Below are positions 30,835 through 40,539 of a stretch of DNA of 64,000 nt, piece by piece; the first letter of the stretch is position 1, and each line of letters opens with the position of its first letter. Source of the stretch: Sporocytophaga myxococcoides (GTDB taxonomy: Bacteria > Bacteroidota > Bacteroidia > Cytophagales > Cytophagaceae); NCBI RefSeq assembly GCF_000775915.1, contig NZ_BBLT01000006.1:248001-312000 (forward strand), written 5' to 3'. Both the position numbers and the translations under genes were made by a program. The notes under the pieces are model-generated. The model worked only from the letters and a program-made list of their open reading frames with translations. It was not told where the DNA came from and did not search any database.

Positions 30835-31527
30835 TCATTCATGTTTCAATGCCAGCATATATTTATTGATGTACAATTGCTTTTGTTTCGATTTATATTG
30901 TTGTATATACCGAGGATGCTCTAGGATTTTTATACGATCAAATAGTTTTGCTTCCTTATTCAATTTTCCTATATACTCTGCATTTTTCATGCCTAATACG
31001 TAAACTTCCGAAGTATCTAATCCCAGGCTTATATGCTTTTTCAAAGACATGATCATAAACTCTTTTACCATATCAAAAAGAGCTGAATCGTCATAATAAT
31101 TAGCATTAAGCCATTTTCCATCTTCCGTCTGTCTGATAATAGCTAAAGGAAAAGGGGAATTAATATAATAGTCTTTGTAAAAGGCTTCAGCACCTCCGTA
31201 TTCCGCAATCATTTCATACATAAATACAGAAGATACTTCATGTGTATATGCGGAATTCATCACTATTCCACAAACTTTTTCCAGCCGTTTGGTATCAGTA
31301 AACGGAACTCCGGTAACACCAGCACCATGCCTGCTGGGATTGATCCCTATAATAAATCTGCGTTGAACCTGATCGTTGTAATACTTATAATAAAATTGCT
31401 TCATAACATCCATTGTTTCTGGATTATCCATATAAGGATTTAATACATGAAACCCATTTGGCAATGAACCTTCAAACTTTAAATGCCGATTGAAATCAAT
31501 CACTTTATCAGCAAAGGTTATGGACAT
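30835..31527 (-). CDS. SMUG2-like uracil-DNA glycosylase family protein (DUF4918)
   Basis: 230 residues. Motif 1 is IGINPSRHGAGVTGVPFTD, the water-activating loop region of SMUG-like glycosylases, and motif 2 is HPRYIQQY near the C-terminus. An internal VYVLGMKNAEYIGKLN resembles the fold core. This is the DUF4918/SMUG2 group, whose Pedobacter member was described as a uracil/xanthine glycosylase from the literature; substrate here is not proven. Upstream gene of the DUF488-DUF2945 cluster, supporting a DNA-maintenance theme. Confidence 0.87.
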   Translation of the reverse strand: MSITFADKVIDFNRHLKFEGSLPNGFHVLNPYMDNPETMDVMKQFYYKYYNDQVQRRFIIGINPSRHGAGVTGVPFTDTKRLEKVCGIVMNSAYTHEVSSVFMYEMIAEYGGAEAFYKDYYINSPFPLAIIRQTEDGKWLNANYYDDSALFDMVKEFMIMSLKKHISLGLDTSEVYVLGMKNAEYIGKLNKEAKLFDRIKILEHPRYIQQYKSKQKQLYINKYMLALKHE

Positions 31528-31708
31528 ATAATTCGGTTAAATTGTTTTAATTATAAACGCACCCTCTGTATCATCTGATATTTTTAAACGCAATTCTTTT
31601 GGATACCAAAAGGTTGTAGATTTTTAACTATATTGCTATTTGAGGAAATAATATGATGTTCAAAATTCATAAAGGAGATAGATTTTTCCATATTAATAAT
31701 ATTTTTTT

Positions 31709-32437
31709 ATGAAAAATATCAAAGCTTTGTTTCGATTACTACTCTTTGGGTATATTTTGGCAGCATTGCTATGCATATATGGATTCAAGGGATATGAAAA
31801 TGATATTATTTCTTATAAGATTGATTTAAAGAAAGCAGATCTGAAATTCTACTGGAAAGATAACGATGGAAATATTATCAGAAGTTTACAAAAACTTAAG
31901 TTATTAGTTGATAGAAGTCATCATAAACTAGTGTTTGCAATGAATGGAGGTATGTACCAAAAAGACAACTCTCCTCAGGGTTTGTATATAGAAGAAGGTA
32001 AAGTACTTTCCCGACTAGATACCAGCTCTGGTAAAGGTAATTTCTATTTGAAACCAAACGGAATTTTTTATATCACGGATAACAATAAAGCACATCTCTC
32101 ACAAACTTCAGTATTTAATTCAAAAGATGTCAGATATGCAACACAATCCGGCCCCATGCTGGTTATAGATGGTCAGATTCATCCTGCCCTTCAGAAGGGC
32201 TCCAAAAATCTTAATATCAGAAACGGAGTAGGAATTCTACCTGACGGGAATATTCTCTTCGCACTATCTAAAAATGAAATTAACTTTTATGATTTTGCTC
32301 AATATTTTAAAGATGAAGGATGCAAAAATGCACTATACCTGGATGGTTTTGTTTCAAGAGCCTATATACCTGAGAAGAACTGGATTCAGACAGATGGAAA
32401 TTTTGGCGTAATTATTGGTGTGACAGAAAAATATTAA
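31709..32437 (+). CDS. Phosphodiester glycosidase family protein (NAGPA-like, DUF2233)
   Basis: 242 residues, with one N-terminal hydrophobic segment (about 8-25) serving as signal or anchor. Family motifs in order: FAMNGGMYQKDNSPQGLYIE, LKPNGIFYI, YATQSGPMLVIDG, IRNGVGILPDGNILFALS and a C-terminal ALYLDGFVS where the family usually has LDGGxS. Related to the enzyme that uncovers mannose-6-phosphate and to bacterial phosphodiester glycosidases. Likely periplasmic. Substrate unknown. Confidence 0.87.
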   Translation: MKNIKALFRLLLFGYILAALLCIYGFKGYENDIISYKIDLKKADLKFYWKDNDGNIIRSLQKLKLLVDRSHHKLVFAMNGGMYQKDNSPQGLYIEEGKVLSRLDTSSGKGNFYLKPNGIFYITDNNKAHLSQTSVFNSKDVRYATQSGPMLVIDGQIHPALQKGSKNLNIRNGVGILPDGNILFALSKNEINFYDFAQYFKDEGCKNALYLDGFVSRAYIPEKNWIQTDGNFGVIIGVTEKY

Positions 32438-32549
32438 AAATTAAAACTCAAATTAAACTAAAAGTTAAGCAATAGAATTTAAATCAGAATACTGATTTTT
32501 AACAAATTAACACTTTTTAATTCAAATTTTTAATCATAAGAATATTATA

Positions 32550-33146
32550 ATGAAAAAGTACTTTATGTTGTCATGTGCTCTGATGTGCCTGACTTTTATT
32601 AAAGCACACGCACAATCACAGAATGAGGCTAATTATGAAAAATTTATAGGTGAACCAGTTGTAAAATTCGGAGCACATTTTCACCACTCCAATTACATCG
32701 AAAGTTACAATACTAACGCCGGAGGATTTATCCTGGAAGCATCAGGGCCAAGAATGGGTGTTTCCTATACAGGAAGAATAGGGGCTACCTCTTCCAATCA
32801 ATTCTATGCATACACAGGAGCAGGGCAGGTAATAGGTTTGTACCTATTGAAAGATAGTAAAAATACAGGATTGGGAGTTTTGGGCCTGATCGGAATGCTG
32901 ATACCTGAAAGCTTTATCTTATACTCATATCCCACAAGCAAAAGCAGACTTGGGTTTTATCTCAGCCCATGGGGAGTAGAGCATATTCCAGACAAGGAAA
33001 CAAAGGTAAGTATAGAAGCAGGAGTAAAATATTCGAGGAAGTTAAGCGACAGATTTTATATTGAACCATTTATAGGAGCCAAAGCAATCTACAAAACAGA
33101 TAGGCAAGCTGTAAGTGCCGGACTTAATTTCTTTTTTACCAAATAA
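32550..33146 (+). CDS. Secreted beta-barrel-like hypothetical protein
   Basis: 198 residues. Signal peptide about 1-22 (KAHAQ). The mature part alternates hydrophobic and polar residues in strands separated by turns (GGFILEASGPRMGVSYTG, FYIEPFIGAKAIYK) and ends with AGLNFFFTK, a C-terminal aromatic signature of outer-membrane barrels. Function not recognised. Preceded by the DUF2233 gene (112-bp gap). Confidence 0.6.
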   Translation: MKKYFMLSCALMCLTFIKAHAQSQNEANYEKFIGEPVVKFGAHFHHSNYIESYNTNAGGFILEASGPRMGVSYTGRIGATSSNQFYAYTGAGQVIGLYLLKDSKNTGLGVLGLIGMLIPESFILYSYPTSKSRLGFYLSPWGVEHIPDKETKVSIEAGVKYSRKLSDRFYIEPFIGAKAIYKTDRQAVSAGLNFFFTK

Positions 33147-33545
33147 AATTATCTCATATAAACACCGCTCTTGGTATCTCACTATCAATAAAGAGAGAAA
33201 TCACACATATTTTACTCTCAGAATAAAAAATTAAACAAATAACAATTCAGAGATTTGCCATATGTTCCCATTTGGGAATATAATAGTATCATCGGTTGTG
33301 AGGTTTTATTTCAGGTATTATGACCTTTAAAAGCTATATGAAGGCATTGATGGAATTGACAAAATTTAACATTCCCTTTATCAAGAGGGATTATAAAACC
33401 AATCAATCTACTGAATTCAAACAATTAACCTGAAAACAGGTAGGTTCTTTACAAAATTTATACAATAACATTTACGAATACTCTAAACAACATGGATCCT
33501 CTAAGAGTATTCTTAATATATCCGAATCTAATAAAACCTTAACAC
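33147..33545. other. Intergenic region, no gene seen
   Basis: AT-rich; has a short hairpin TTCCCA/TGGGAA at 33265-33278. No ORF of note. Confidence 0.4.
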
Positions 33546-34175
33546 ATGGAAGATTTCGAATTTACCCCTGAAACCTCACATCCAAATGCAAAAAAACTTT
33601 TAACAGAAGACTTTTACTGGAGTGAAGAAGAAGAAACCAGCCCGTTTGGCAATGATGATGGGGCGGAGGCTTCTTATGGATTTTGGAAGTGGAGGAAAAA
33701 AAATAAAGATGTAAGTCCATTAAAATACCTAGAAAAACTACTTAATGAGTGGGACTTCCCATATTTTGACCTGACAGAGTTAAGTCCGGCAAAAGTTCAG
33801 GATTATATCAATCAAAAGAGGGACGTCGACAACGGTCCGTTTTCCGGAAATATGCTTGCAGAACAGCTTAAGGAAATGGCTTCTGAACTGGAAGATGAGC
33901 CGGACGATAATCAGTTTAAAGAGTTATTGGAAAATGTAACTGGAGTATCTGCAGACGGTTATCTCATCGGCATGGACAATGCTATTATTGCGGTCGCCTA
34001 TGCTCAGTTTGCTTTGGAAGGGAAGCTGGATTCAAATTTAAAAGCATTAGCTCAGACAGCTATTAAAAGGGAACTTCTTCCATTGCTATTGGAAACGTTT
34101 AGCGAAGACAATAGGGCAACAAGGATAGAGCGATTAAACAAGATGCTTAAAAGTTTAAATCAGATGAATGGTTAA
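33546..34175 (+). CDS. Hypothetical protein (209 aa)
   Basis: Not recognised with certainty. Soluble and acidic, with no signal peptide. N-terminal block HPNAKKLLTEDFYWSEEEE and PFGNDDGAEASYGFWKWRKK, a middle region WDFPYFDLTEL, and a helical C-terminal domain (GMDNAIIAVAYAQFALEG, LKALAQTAIKRELLPLLLE). The conserved-looking blocks suggest a widespread family of unknown function. Stands alone. Confidence 0.7.
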   Translation: MEDFEFTPETSHPNAKKLLTEDFYWSEEEETSPFGNDDGAEASYGFWKWRKKNKDVSPLKYLEKLLNEWDFPYFDLTELSPAKVQDYINQKRDVDNGPFSGNMLAEQLKEMASELEDEPDDNQFKELLENVTGVSADGYLIGMDNAIIAVAYAQFALEGKLDSNLKALAQTAIKRELLPLLLETFSEDNRATRIERLNKMLKSLNQMNG

Positions 34176-34336
34176 GGGAAAGATATCAATTTGATGAAAG
34201 TTTGAAACTCTTTCTTTTCAACACGATTCCTATTAAAAGTTACCTATTATTATTCAATACATCACTTTTGGAAAGATTCCGTCCGGGGAGGTGATGCCTT
34301 GCTTTTAGCGGCAATTCTCATCGATATATTAAAAAC

Positions 34337-34371
34337 AACAGAAGCCAGGGCTACAAGGCCAGGCTTCTGTT
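34337..34371 (-). terminator. Terminator of the propeller operon
   Basis: Ten-bp stem AACAGAAGCC / GGCTTCTGTT with a 15-nt loop. On the minus strand the stem is followed by a T-rich TGTTTTTAAT, so it serves the gene ending at 34442. Confidence 0.65.
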
Positions 34372-34441
34372 GAGTAACCAAAAATGAAGATGAACCTTTA
34401 TCAAATTCATCCGTAAAAAATATTCCCCAGATAAAAAGACC

Positions 34442-36139
34442 TTATTTCACAGTGTATTTTTCAATTTCTCCCCAGTTAAGTTTAATGACACTTTGCCCGT
34501 CCACTGTAACATTTCGTTTGTAGGCATCATCCATCTTGCCTTTCAGCTTTCCTTCTTCAAGATCAAATGAGACCAGCTTATTCAGATCTTCTCCTATCTG
34601 AAGAAAATATCTGTTCCCCCTTTTGAACACTCCATTTACATCACTGACCTTAAGCTCATATTTTGTTTTTCCGGATGCAAGATCCACAGCAAAAACTCCA
34701 TTGTCATATACTGCATAAGCCAGTTTCCCATCATCACTACTCCATACCGCAATAGCTTTATCCACCTTCAGATCTTTAATAACAACCTTATTTAACATAT
34801 CTCCGGATTTAAGATCTATGGTGTAAAAAGCCTTATCGCTGAAGAAGCTTACCTTACCATTATCCTGAATCAGGTCCGATATGAAATCAATCTTATCTCC
34901 CAATTTCTTTTCATCCCACAATACCTTTCCGGTTTTGCTGTCAAAAGCCTTTATTCCAGCCTTTCCACGCATCTTAAACTCCGTTTTGTATGTTTCCGCT
35001 CCATTATTAGGATTAGTAATCACCGACTGAACATTGATGATTCCACCGAATTTAGCCAGCACAACACCTCCCTGAATTGTAACAAAGGGAATCACATCAG
35101 AAGAAGAATACTTTGGAGATTTCCACAACACGTTGCCTGTTTCCAGATCACATTTCTTAATACCATAAGTTTCCGAAGTCAGGTCTGCAATATAAACGCC
35201 GTCATCTGTCACCAAAGGCATATCAGCAATGCTTAACTCCTGCCTTGCCTTTAATCCGACACTTACTTCAGAATTATTAAAGTCGGAAGTCCACAATAAT
35301 TTACCTGTGGAAAGATCCAGTACCGAAATTCCTTCATACACTACAAACACTTTGTTCTGTGAAACAAAGAAGTCTATCATATCCTCATCTGAAACAATTG
35401 TACTTACTATTTTCACCTTCAGCTCTGATGACCATAACTGAGTTCCTCCTTTATTTGCAGAAACATTTATTACTGTTGTTTTTCCTATAGCAGCCCTGAG
35501 CAGTTTCCTTTTATAATTCAGATTTACCTCAATACTTTTTTCAGGAATATAAATTTCAGAGTTTACTTCTTTTCCCCAGGTAAAAGGTACCCCGGGTCTG
35601 TATACAACGAATGAACCATAGTCTGCAGTAGTTACGTTAATATCCCTTCTTATTTTAGTTCCATATACCTTTTTCAAAGGAAGCGAAGCCAATGGTATAG
35701 AATTATCCACTGGATTCTCCTGGGGTTTAGGCTTGATTAGTTCTTTAAATTTGTTTTCATCATTGCCGGTTTTCCACAATTCATTTCCATTCTGAACGTC
35801 ATATAATACGACAATCTCTTCCTGACTTTTCTTTTCGACAGGTTTGTATGTCACTTCCACGACTCCGTTATTGTAATACCATACTTCCTTTGCTTCCTTG
35901 AAACCTTTTTCCTGAAATTTGAATCTCCACAAGCTCTTACCTTCTTTTCCTATAACGCTTATTTCTTTTTCGCTAGCCCCAATAAAATAGGTTCCATAGT
36001 CATCCCAGGTTCTGCATAAAGTGGCTTTAAATCCATGATCTGCTTTCCAGGCAAGAGGAAATTTATCCTGAGCTATTGTATCTGTAATAACCAAAAATAA
36101 AATAAGGATAAAGATTATTTTTTTAATAGATGATATCAT
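34442..36139 (-). CDS. Secreted PQQ-like beta-propeller protein
   Basis: 565 residues. Signal peptide about 1-23 (ITDTIAQ). The body is a series of blades carrying the PQQ/WD-like consensus LDLSTGKLLW, CDLETGNVLWKSP, FDSKTGKVLWDEKK, IDLKSGDML, VDLASGKTKYEL. It therefore belongs to the PQQ-binding-like propellers without a C-terminal T9SS domain; no enzymatic residues can be assigned. Probably co-transcribed with the BNR-repeat gene 43 bp upstream. Confidence 0.82.
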   Translation of the reverse strand: MISSIKKIIFILILFLVITDTIAQDKFPLAWKADHGFKATLCRTWDDYGTYFIGASEKEISVIGKEGKSLWRFKFQEKGFKEAKEVWYYNNGVVEVTYKPVEKKSQEEIVVLYDVQNGNELWKTGNDENKFKELIKPKPQENPVDNSIPLASLPLKKVYGTKIRRDINVTTADYGSFVVYRPGVPFTWGKEVNSEIYIPEKSIEVNLNYKRKLLRAAIGKTTVINVSANKGGTQLWSSELKVKIVSTIVSDEDMIDFFVSQNKVFVVYEGISVLDLSTGKLLWTSDFNNSEVSVGLKARQELSIADMPLVTDDGVYIADLTSETYGIKKCDLETGNVLWKSPKYSSSDVIPFVTIQGGVVLAKFGGIINVQSVITNPNNGAETYKTEFKMRGKAGIKAFDSKTGKVLWDEKKLGDKIDFISDLIQDNGKVSFFSDKAFYTIDLKSGDMLNKVVIKDLKVDKAIAVWSSDDGKLAYAVYDNGVFAVDLASGKTKYELKVSDVNGVFKRGNRYFLQIGEDLNKLVSFDLEEGKLKGKMDDAYKRNVTVDGQSVIKLNWGEIEKYTVK

Positions 36140-36182
36140 ATTGTTCCTTTCATTTTATACTTAAACATTTAAAAAAACAGAT

Positions 36183-37691
36183 CTAAAAAGCAACCTTCCA
36201 GATCCTTTCCCCTTCATCATTGACCAATCTTATCAGATAGAAACCACTTGTAAGTTCTCTGAAGTTGATCTTATCAGAACTGGATTCCTGATGGTGCATA
36301 TATACCTTTCCATTTATATCATAAACTTCGACACTGCCAGTAAAAGGCTTATCCATGCGCAGCTCTTTGTTCTGAAGGTCAAAATGATAACCTTTATTTG
36401 ATAGCTGATCTTTTACACCTGTAGATTCCATTATATTCAGACTTATTTTACTCAATTCCTTTCCTTCTTTATCTTTTATCCTTACTATAATACTGTATAG
36501 GTCAGAAGGGACAGTCCAGGCATACTGACCTTCTACCAAAGCCTGTTTTCTCGCATTATCAGCAGACAAATCCGCTGCTATGACATTCCAGGTGTAACCA
36601 TTGTTGTCAGAATACTCAATGGTGACAGCAGAGGTATTTTCAATTTTCCATTTAAAATAAATTGTTTGCCCGGTATATACTGTTGATCCTGAAAGGGGTT
36701 CTGTAATACTTCCTGTGGAAACTGGTGGGAATACACCATACCGGTAGATTTTGGATCCCTGAGCTACCCAGCCGTGAGAAAAATCATGAAAATAAATTAC
36801 GGAAGACTTAATAGACGCATCGCTTAAAGTCCAATTGATTCCACCATTTGTGGTATAATGAATTCCTGCTGAACTAGTTGTCCAACCTTCATTAAAATTG
36901 AAAAATACTCCATTGGTTACAGAAGCTGAGGAGGGTTGATAAGGTGTTACTGACCAGTTGACTTTGTCAGGACTATTTACCATTACTACCGCTCCATCGC
37001 TTGTTTTCCGGTGGAGGATCATATTATTCCCTTCTCTGTAAAATATATTGCCAAATGACCATGCCGGAGCAGGTGTACCGTATGTAGTCCAGGTATCTCC
37101 ATTGTCTAATGACAAATAAACGGAGCCTGTATTCATAGTAGCAAAAATTGAATCTTTTCCTCCAAAATGCATGCTGCTTGGGATGGACATGGTAGTTCTG
37201 CTCCATGATTCACCAGCATCAACAGTTTTATAGATATAGCCATCATCCACAACGACCCAGGCCGTTTTTCCATTTTTGACAAAGATCTTTTCCACTACTT
37301 TCACATATTCTCCCGACAATCTGATTCCGGAATTTTTATAAGTCCAGGAAGCACCTCCGTCTACTGTTCGCAGAATACCTGTTCCGGCTCCTACAGCATA
37401 ACCTGTGTCTCCCTTTTCAGTAAACCGGATGTCGTGGAATAAATAAAAATTCGGTCCATAAGCTTTTGCCCAAGTGGCTCCGCCATCTTGTGTTCGGTAT
37501 ATTTCGCCCATTTTTGTTGCAAAGGCGCCCCGGCTCAGAGATGAAAAATGAAGCGCTGTAATATTTCCATTTTCTCCAGCTGTGATAACTCCACTCATTT
37601 CTGTCATACTCCATTGAGCATGAATACTTTTAACCTGAAATACTACTAACAGCAGTGTAATAATAAATAATCTGCGTAATGTTCTGTTCAT
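36183..37691 (-). CDS. Secreted YCF48/BNR-repeat protein with T9SS sorting domain
   Basis: 502 residues. Signal peptide about 1-25 (KSIHAQ). The propeller repeats (about 30-325) carry the sialidase-like Asp-box pattern, e.g. YRTQDGGATWAKAYG, LRTVDGGASWTYKNSG, KTVDAGESWSRT, LSLDNGDTWTTYG and YTTNGGINWTLS. An Ig-like module follows (about 330-420), and a C-terminal T9SS-type domain (about 430-502, FTGSVEVYDINGKVY). First gene of a two-gene operon with the PQQ-like propeller. Confidence 0.83.
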   Translation of the reverse strand: MNRTLRRLFIITLLLVVFQVKSIHAQWSMTEMSGVITAGENGNITALHFSSLSRGAFATKMGEIYRTQDGGATWAKAYGPNFYLFHDIRFTEKGDTGYAVGAGTGILRTVDGGASWTYKNSGIRLSGEYVKVVEKIFVKNGKTAWVVVDDGYIYKTVDAGESWSRTTMSIPSSMHFGGKDSIFATMNTGSVYLSLDNGDTWTTYGTPAPAWSFGNIFYREGNNMILHRKTSDGAVVMVNSPDKVNWSVTPYQPSSASVTNGVFFNFNEGWTTSSAGIHYTTNGGINWTLSDASIKSSVIYFHDFSHGWVAQGSKIYRYGVFPPVSTGSITEPLSGSTVYTGQTIYFKWKIENTSAVTIEYSDNNGYTWNVIAADLSADNARKQALVEGQYAWTVPSDLYSIIVRIKDKEGKELSKISLNIMESTGVKDQLSNKGYHFDLQNKELRMDKPFTGSVEVYDINGKVYMHHQESSSDKINFRELTSGFYLIRLVNDEGERIWKVAF

Positions 37692-38058
37692 AGAAAATAT
37701 AAGATGGTCTGTTAAAATTTTTCTAATCGATCCGGTATACCTGATATTTATTTAAATAGTACTATTTCAACATTATAATAACCTGCCCGATAATTACTAT
37801 CAGGCTGAAGATTACAGGAACGATCTGTTGCTTTTACTTAGTTTCCATAAGAAAATAAGTGTCCATTCTTAATGTTCCGGTAATTGAGTTATTGGGTCAA
37901 ATGTAGGTTCGGAGAGGAATAAAACAGTATCAACTTATAAAGTGGTACAACATTTAAAAATGAGTAGGCATGTTGTGCATTTCCATAGAAAAGCTAATAG
38001 CAGACAATCAAGAAGATAAATATTTATTTATCAATAAATTATACAATAACAACAAAAA
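37692..38058. other. Intergenic region, no gene seen
   Basis: Spacer upstream of the propeller operon and downstream of the membrane AraC regulator. No ORF, repeat or clear terminator. Confidence 0.45.
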
Positions 38059-39153
38059 TCAGTTGACAGGATGGTGAGAATTTCGGAACTCCGTAGGGGT
38101 TTTTCCTGTCAGTTTCTTAAATGATCTGTTAAATGCCGTCTTTGACCCAAAACCACTTTCTTCACCAAGTGCCTCTAATTTTAAATGAGTCTTTTGAGGA
38201 TCAGAAATAAGCTGTTTAAATTCCTTTACACGAAATGAATTGACAAAATCAAAAAATGAGTAATTGTATTTTTCATTGATTAAACCTGACAAGTCATTCA
38301 CCGAAATCCCAGTCAGTTCGGATAACTGTTTCAAAGATAATTCAGGGTTAAGATAAGGTTTAAGTTCTTCCATACATTTCAAAAGCCGGATCTGATAACC
38401 TGTTTTCTTTTCTTCATCCAGTTTAAAACCGGATTTCCTCTGCACTTCTTCCATGTGTACCAGAGGCTGATTAAGAGTTTTGAGCATCAAACTCAGATAG
38501 ATACTGCTAGTATAAATTCCCATACCAATCCTGTTCCATTCCGGTAAACCGATAACAATAAGTAAAGGTCCGAGAAAAAGCGCGAGAAATAATAAAAAAA
38601 GAATAAGATGATTGAGCCAGTCCAGCCGAATTTGTTCAGTTGACGAAAAATTTTCCTCCAATCTTTTCGAATAACTCTTTATTGCCTGTAAGCTTTTCAA
38701 AACATATAAAAGGAGTAAAAGTACCATTCCTCCGAGAAGCAATGCATTCGTGACAGTAAAGCGATTTTCTTCTTCATAGTAGTATGCACTGATCTCCTCC
38801 TTACTCTTGAATAACATAAGATACAGAAGGTTGAGAATTGCAGGAACTACCATGATAAGATGCTTTATATTCCGGTGGTTCTTCCACCTGAAACTGCCTG
38901 TCAAGCTAAGCACATAAAAATAAAAGACCGGAAACGCTGCACAGAGCAAAATACCGGAAACAGGGTCGATGTATGGATATTCATCCAAAAAACCAGTCTG
39001 TAGTGCCAGGTGCTGAAGGTGTATTACCGAAAACAATAAAAAGAATGCAGCCAAAAGTCCGTTCGAACTCCGGTTCCGTTTATTCACCAGCAATAAAGCT
39101 GAAATGATCCACAGATGAATAATGCAAAAAAGAGTAAAATATAGCGAATACAA
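38059..39153 (-). CDS. AraC-family regulator with N-terminal membrane sensor
   Basis: 364 residues. About seven hydrophobic helices in residues 1-235 form an integral membrane sensor. After a linker, the C-terminal about 110 residues hold an AraC DNA-binding domain (LSLKQLSELTGISVNDLSGL and LEALGEESGFGSKTAFNRSF, ending KKLTGKTPTEFR). Signal-to-DNA coupling in one protein is common in Bacteroidota. The start is TTG (39153), the only start covering the first helix. A divergent paralog lies 86 bp away. Confidence 0.87.
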   Translation of the reverse strand: MYSLYFTLFCIIHLWIISALLLVNKRNRSSNGLLAAFFLLFSVIHLQHLALQTGFLDEYPYIDPVSGILLCAAFPVFYFYVLSLTGSFRWKNHRNIKHLIMVVPAILNLLYLMLFKSKEEISAYYYEEENRFTVTNALLLGGMVLLLLLYVLKSLQAIKSYSKRLEENFSSTEQIRLDWLNHLILFLLFLALFLGPLLIVIGLPEWNRIGMGIYTSSIYLSLMLKTLNQPLVHMEEVQRKSGFKLDEEKKTGYQIRLLKCMEELKPYLNPELSLKQLSELTGISVNDLSGLINEKYNYSFFDFVNSFRVKEFKQLISDPQKTHLKLEALGEESGFGSKTAFNRSFKKLTGKTPTEFRNSHHPVN

Positions 39154-39239
39154 GTCTATCTATCTTTCTAAAACAGTCAATTTACAAATCCGTATTTATT
39201 TACTAATTTAAAATTTTAAAATCTTTATTTCTTTTACGC

Positions 39240-40406
39240 GTGACAGAGTCCTTTATAAATATTTTTACCATCCTCAATCTCACTATTTTAGCTTTACTTT
39301 TATACTTTAAACAAGATGAAACAAAAGCAAGCAAATTTCTGGCAGTTGTAGTTTTCAGTCCTGCTACACCGTTTTTACTAAATTTTCTTATTTATACAGG
39401 TGATATTAAGGATAATCCCTGGCTGCAATTGTTAAGTTTTGGGCACCTGTGGGCACCTGCAGTGTTATTTTATGTGAGAGCAGTTTTGAGAATGCACTTT
39501 AGCCCTTCTATGCTATGGCCTCATTTTATTCCTCAGGCCATCTGTACCAGCTTATGGCTTATCAGCATAAGCAAGGGGAGAGCCTATACTGATGTCCTTT
39601 TCGACAATGTATTTCATGGAAAATTTCCCTGGGAAATAACAGTATTAAATTTTCTGCTTTTGATTCAGGCACTTGGCTATCTCACTTATTCAGCAATACT
39701 GATTAATAAACAGTATCCTTTTCAATTAAAAGAGCGCATAAAAAATATTATCCTGCAACCTGAGAACCTCTTTTCAAATAACATACAGAATGAAAAAAAC
39801 TATCGGGGAAAATGGTTAAAGCATTTTATAGGATTGTCCATTTCAATCAATTTGATAGCTATTATACTCTATATGTCATTTCCTGAAAAGGAGGTAAGCT
39901 ATATATACGTTCCGGTTCTTTATAATTTTATATACATACTAATTGTCTATAAGAGCTTCCGGTATTCTCCAATCTTTATGCCAGCTGATTCTTCAAAGAT
40001 TTTTCGTTATTCCGGATCTTCATTGTCAAAAGAGCAGTCTCATGACTGTTATTTAAAAGTCATCAATCTGATCAGGGAAGAGAAGCTTTATCTGCAATTT
40101 GAATTAAAGCTGGAAGACATCGCCAACCGGTTAAACTTATCAACACAATATGTTTCACAGGCAATCAATCAAAATGAAAATAAAAATTTCTTTGAATTCA
40201 TTAATTCCTATAGAATAGAAGAAGCAAAAAAGCTGCTAAGAGAAAGATCAGATCTTACTATTGAAGCCATTGCCTATGACAGTGGATTTGGATCTAAGGC
40301 TGCATTTAACAGAACATTTAAAAAAACTACAGGCCAAACTCCTTCTGAATTTATAAAGACAAGCTTGCAGTTTTCAAGTGCTATAATTTTATTATTATTT
40401 TCATAG
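39240..40406 (+). CDS. AraC-family regulator with N-terminal membrane sensor (divergent paralog)
   Basis: 388 residues with GTG start at 39240. Several membrane helices in residues 1-245, then an AraC-type domain from about 280 (FELKLEDIANRLNLSTQYVSQAI and IEAIAYDSGFGSKAAFNRTF, ending KKTTGQTPSEF). The helix-turn-helix is close in sequence to that of the divergent neighbour, so both may bind related operators. A short hydrophobic tail (SSAIILLLFS) ends the protein, which is unusual. Confidence 0.86.
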   Translation: MTESFINIFTILNLTILALLLYFKQDETKASKFLAVVVFSPATPFLLNFLIYTGDIKDNPWLQLLSFGHLWAPAVLFYVRAVLRMHFSPSMLWPHFIPQAICTSLWLISISKGRAYTDVLFDNVFHGKFPWEITVLNFLLLIQALGYLTYSAILINKQYPFQLKERIKNIILQPENLFSNNIQNEKNYRGKWLKHFIGLSISINLIAIILYMSFPEKEVSYIYVPVLYNFIYILIVYKSFRYSPIFMPADSSKIFRYSGSSLSKEQSHDCYLKVINLIREEKLYLQFELKLEDIANRLNLSTQYVSQAINQNENKNFFEFINSYRIEEAKKLLRERSDLTIEAIAYDSGFGSKAAFNRTFKKTTGQTPSEFIKTSLQFSSAIILLLFS

Positions 40407-40539
40407 GCCGAAAAGAATTAATACGAATATTCATTCATTGGTTCCTCATTTTAGATAATCAGAATGTAGTTCAGGCAATTCACAATTACTCAATAAAACA
40501 TTCAAGTGTTTTATGGTTATAAAGAGGTTTTACTATACT

